64,000 nucleotides of DNA from Streptantibioticus_A sp037034305 (lineage in GTDB: Bacteria > Actinomycetota > Actinomycetes > Streptomycetales > Streptomycetaceae), in contig JBAGJY010000018.1 in assembly GCA_037034305.1 (NCBI GenBank), positions 1 through 64,000 on the forward strand, in the 5' to 3' direction. The notes under the pieces are model-generated. The model did not search any database. It was not told the DNA's origin and saw only the letters and a list, made by a program, of their open reading frames with translations. Below are positions 63,216 to 64,000 of this stretch, piece by piece (within the stretch, counting starts at the first letter, position 1; every line of letters begins with the position of its first letter). A program made the translations under genes and the position numbers.

Positions 63216-64000
63216 TCACTGGATCAGGTCAGTGTGCGGATGATCCAGTGACTCCGGGCAGGCGTAGAGCTGCAGATCGTAGCCTCCGGCGATCTCGACC
63301 ATGGCCGGGTTCGCCGGGTCGGGGTCCGCGGTGGCCGGCGCGGCGTGGGCTTCCTCGTACGGGATCCAGCTGCGGGTGCTGTCGTCCCATTCGGTCGAGG
63401 CGATGGTCAGCAGCGGGTCCATCTCGGCGTCACAGGCCGGACAGACCCGGGGGACGGGGTCGGTGAGGCCCCAGCGTGTCCAGCCACCGGCCTTCCAGCC
63501 GGGAGCGACGGACAACTCGTTGCGGTAGAACTCCTCCGGGGCTGGCGCGTAGGACCTGTCCGGAGCGGCGCCAGCCGCCTGCCACGTGCTCCAATCCCCG
63601 AGCCGCGCCCGCAACTCCTCGCTCAACTCCATGGAGTCGGGGTACTCGGTGACCTGCTCCGGGTCGAGCAGGCACGGCTGCGGCACGTAGCCGTCGAGTT
63701 GAACCACGGCTGGCTCCGGGGGCGCGGTCAGGACGTCGGTGACCGCGGCGGCGGACCGCCAGAACAGCGCGGTTGCGGGCTTGGGGTCCGGCGGGTGGTC
63801 GAAGGGGCACCACAGCACCTGGAGCAGATCTGCCCGCCCGGGCGGGCGCAGCGAGGGGACGTCGCGCACGTACAACTGGGCCACGGGCAGCATGGCGACC
63901 GGGCCCTCGGGCCACGGGCGACCGGCGTTGATCCGCTCGTCGACGGCCAACTCCTCTGGCGTGAAGCGCGGTTGGCCCGGTGGTCGGCTCGCCGCTGCCG
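63216..64000 (-). CDS. DUF1963 (YwqG-like) protein, 5' end outside window
   Basis: Partial, at least 261 codons, running off the right edge on the minus strand (the frame stays open through RFTPEELAVDERINAG). Features: PVAQLYVRDVPSLRPPGRAD, LLQVLWCPFDHP, EVERAGE-type acidic core, CPACDAEMDPLLTIASTEWD with a CxxC, and GGYDLQLYACPESLDHP. This is the layout of DUF1963 proteins of unknown function. Confidence 0.75.
   Translation of the reverse strand, partial: AAASRPPGQPRFTPEELAVDERINAGRPWPEGPVAMLPVAQLYVRDVPSLRPPGRADLLQVLWCPFDHPPDPKPATALFWRSAAAVTDVLTAPPEPAVVQLDGYVPQPCLLDPEQVTEYPDSMELSEELRARLGDWSTWQAAGAAPDRSYAPAPEEFYRNELSVAPGWKAGGWTRWGLTDPVPRVCPACDAEMDPLLTIASTEWDDSTRSWIPYEEAHAAPATADPDPANPAMVEIAGGYDLQLYACPESLDHPHTDLIQ

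Noticed and set aside
1..64000. tRNA, rRNA or replication origin
   Set aside because: Reading both strands I found no cloverleaf with a CCA-adjacent stem, no rRNA-like stretch and no DnaA-box cluster.

Overview
The window reads as one piece of a high-GC actinomycete chromosome, almost certainly Streptomyces or a close relative. Evidence: strong third-position GC bias, many GTG starts, ATGA/GTGA stop-start overlaps, Streptomyces-type cysteine leader peptides, and secreted hydrolases with Tat- or Sec-type leaders. I see no tRNA, rRNA, CRISPR array or replication origin.

1-13,462 is a sulfur-scavenging region. It holds an amino-acid-type ABC ATPase and lipoprotein, an acetyltransferase, and six luciferase-like FMN-dependent monooxygenases. 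These include a convincing dimethyl-sulfone monooxygenase (SfnG) and an alkanesulfonate monooxygenase (SsuD). An FMN reductase, an SfnB-type oxidoreductase and a LysR regulator complete it. Two tiny ORFs (2,749 and 9,084) look like cysteine leader peptides controlling the two main operons.

13,463-31,523 is the most interesting part: an island bracketed by remnants of one transposase family, lying in the same orientation. Its core (13,752-22,441) has two divergent operons. Rightward: a HisG homologue, a SAICAR-synthetase (PurC) homologue, a short-chain dehydrogenase, an MFS exporter and a HAD phosphatase. Leftward: a HisA/PriA homologue, a non-haem Fe/2-oxoglutarate enzyme with a halogenase-type HxG site, a family 2 glycosyltransferase and an S-adenosylhomocysteine-hydrolase-like protein. 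HisG, HisA, PurC-like and SDR together are the signature of coformycin/pentostatin biosynthesis, where early histidine chemistry makes PRFAR, the PurC homologue forms the 1,3-diazepine ring and the SDR reduces it. The halogenase-like enzyme points to a 2'-chloropentostatin-like product. The glycosyltransferase and SAHH-like protein have no role I can assign and may mark an undescribed variant. An atypical LuxR regulator follows. Then comes a second operon (24,168-30,926): RpiR regulator, sugar-type ABC importer, HAD phosphatase, metallophosphoesterase. The luxR gene and the rpiR operon carry the same ~93-bp upstream element in inverted orientation, with a decayed MFS gene between them, so they are probably co-regulated.

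31,850-49,331 is a mixed and partly decayed region. Intact items: a two-component system, membrane proteins, a cold-shock protein, a hemerythrin-like protein, a GH64/GH16 pair of secreted beta-1,3-glucanases with binding modules, an SRPBCC/MarR pair and small unknown proteins. Between them lie fragments of at least three transposase families, three tyrosine recombinases, a truncated response regulator and several frameshifted genes, consistent with an integration hotspot.

49,332-64,000 is more orderly. It has a DUF2795 protein, a patatin/acyltransferase pair, a 27-residue hydrophobic peptide, an EamA exporter divergent from a MarR regulator over two tandem palindromes, and a SnoaL-like protein with a FAD monooxygenase. 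It ends with secreted proteins (a PAF-acetylhydrolase-like enzyme with three C-terminal repeats, a papain-like protease and its anchored neighbour, a beta-propeller glycosidase-like protein) and a DUF1963-like protein running off the edge.
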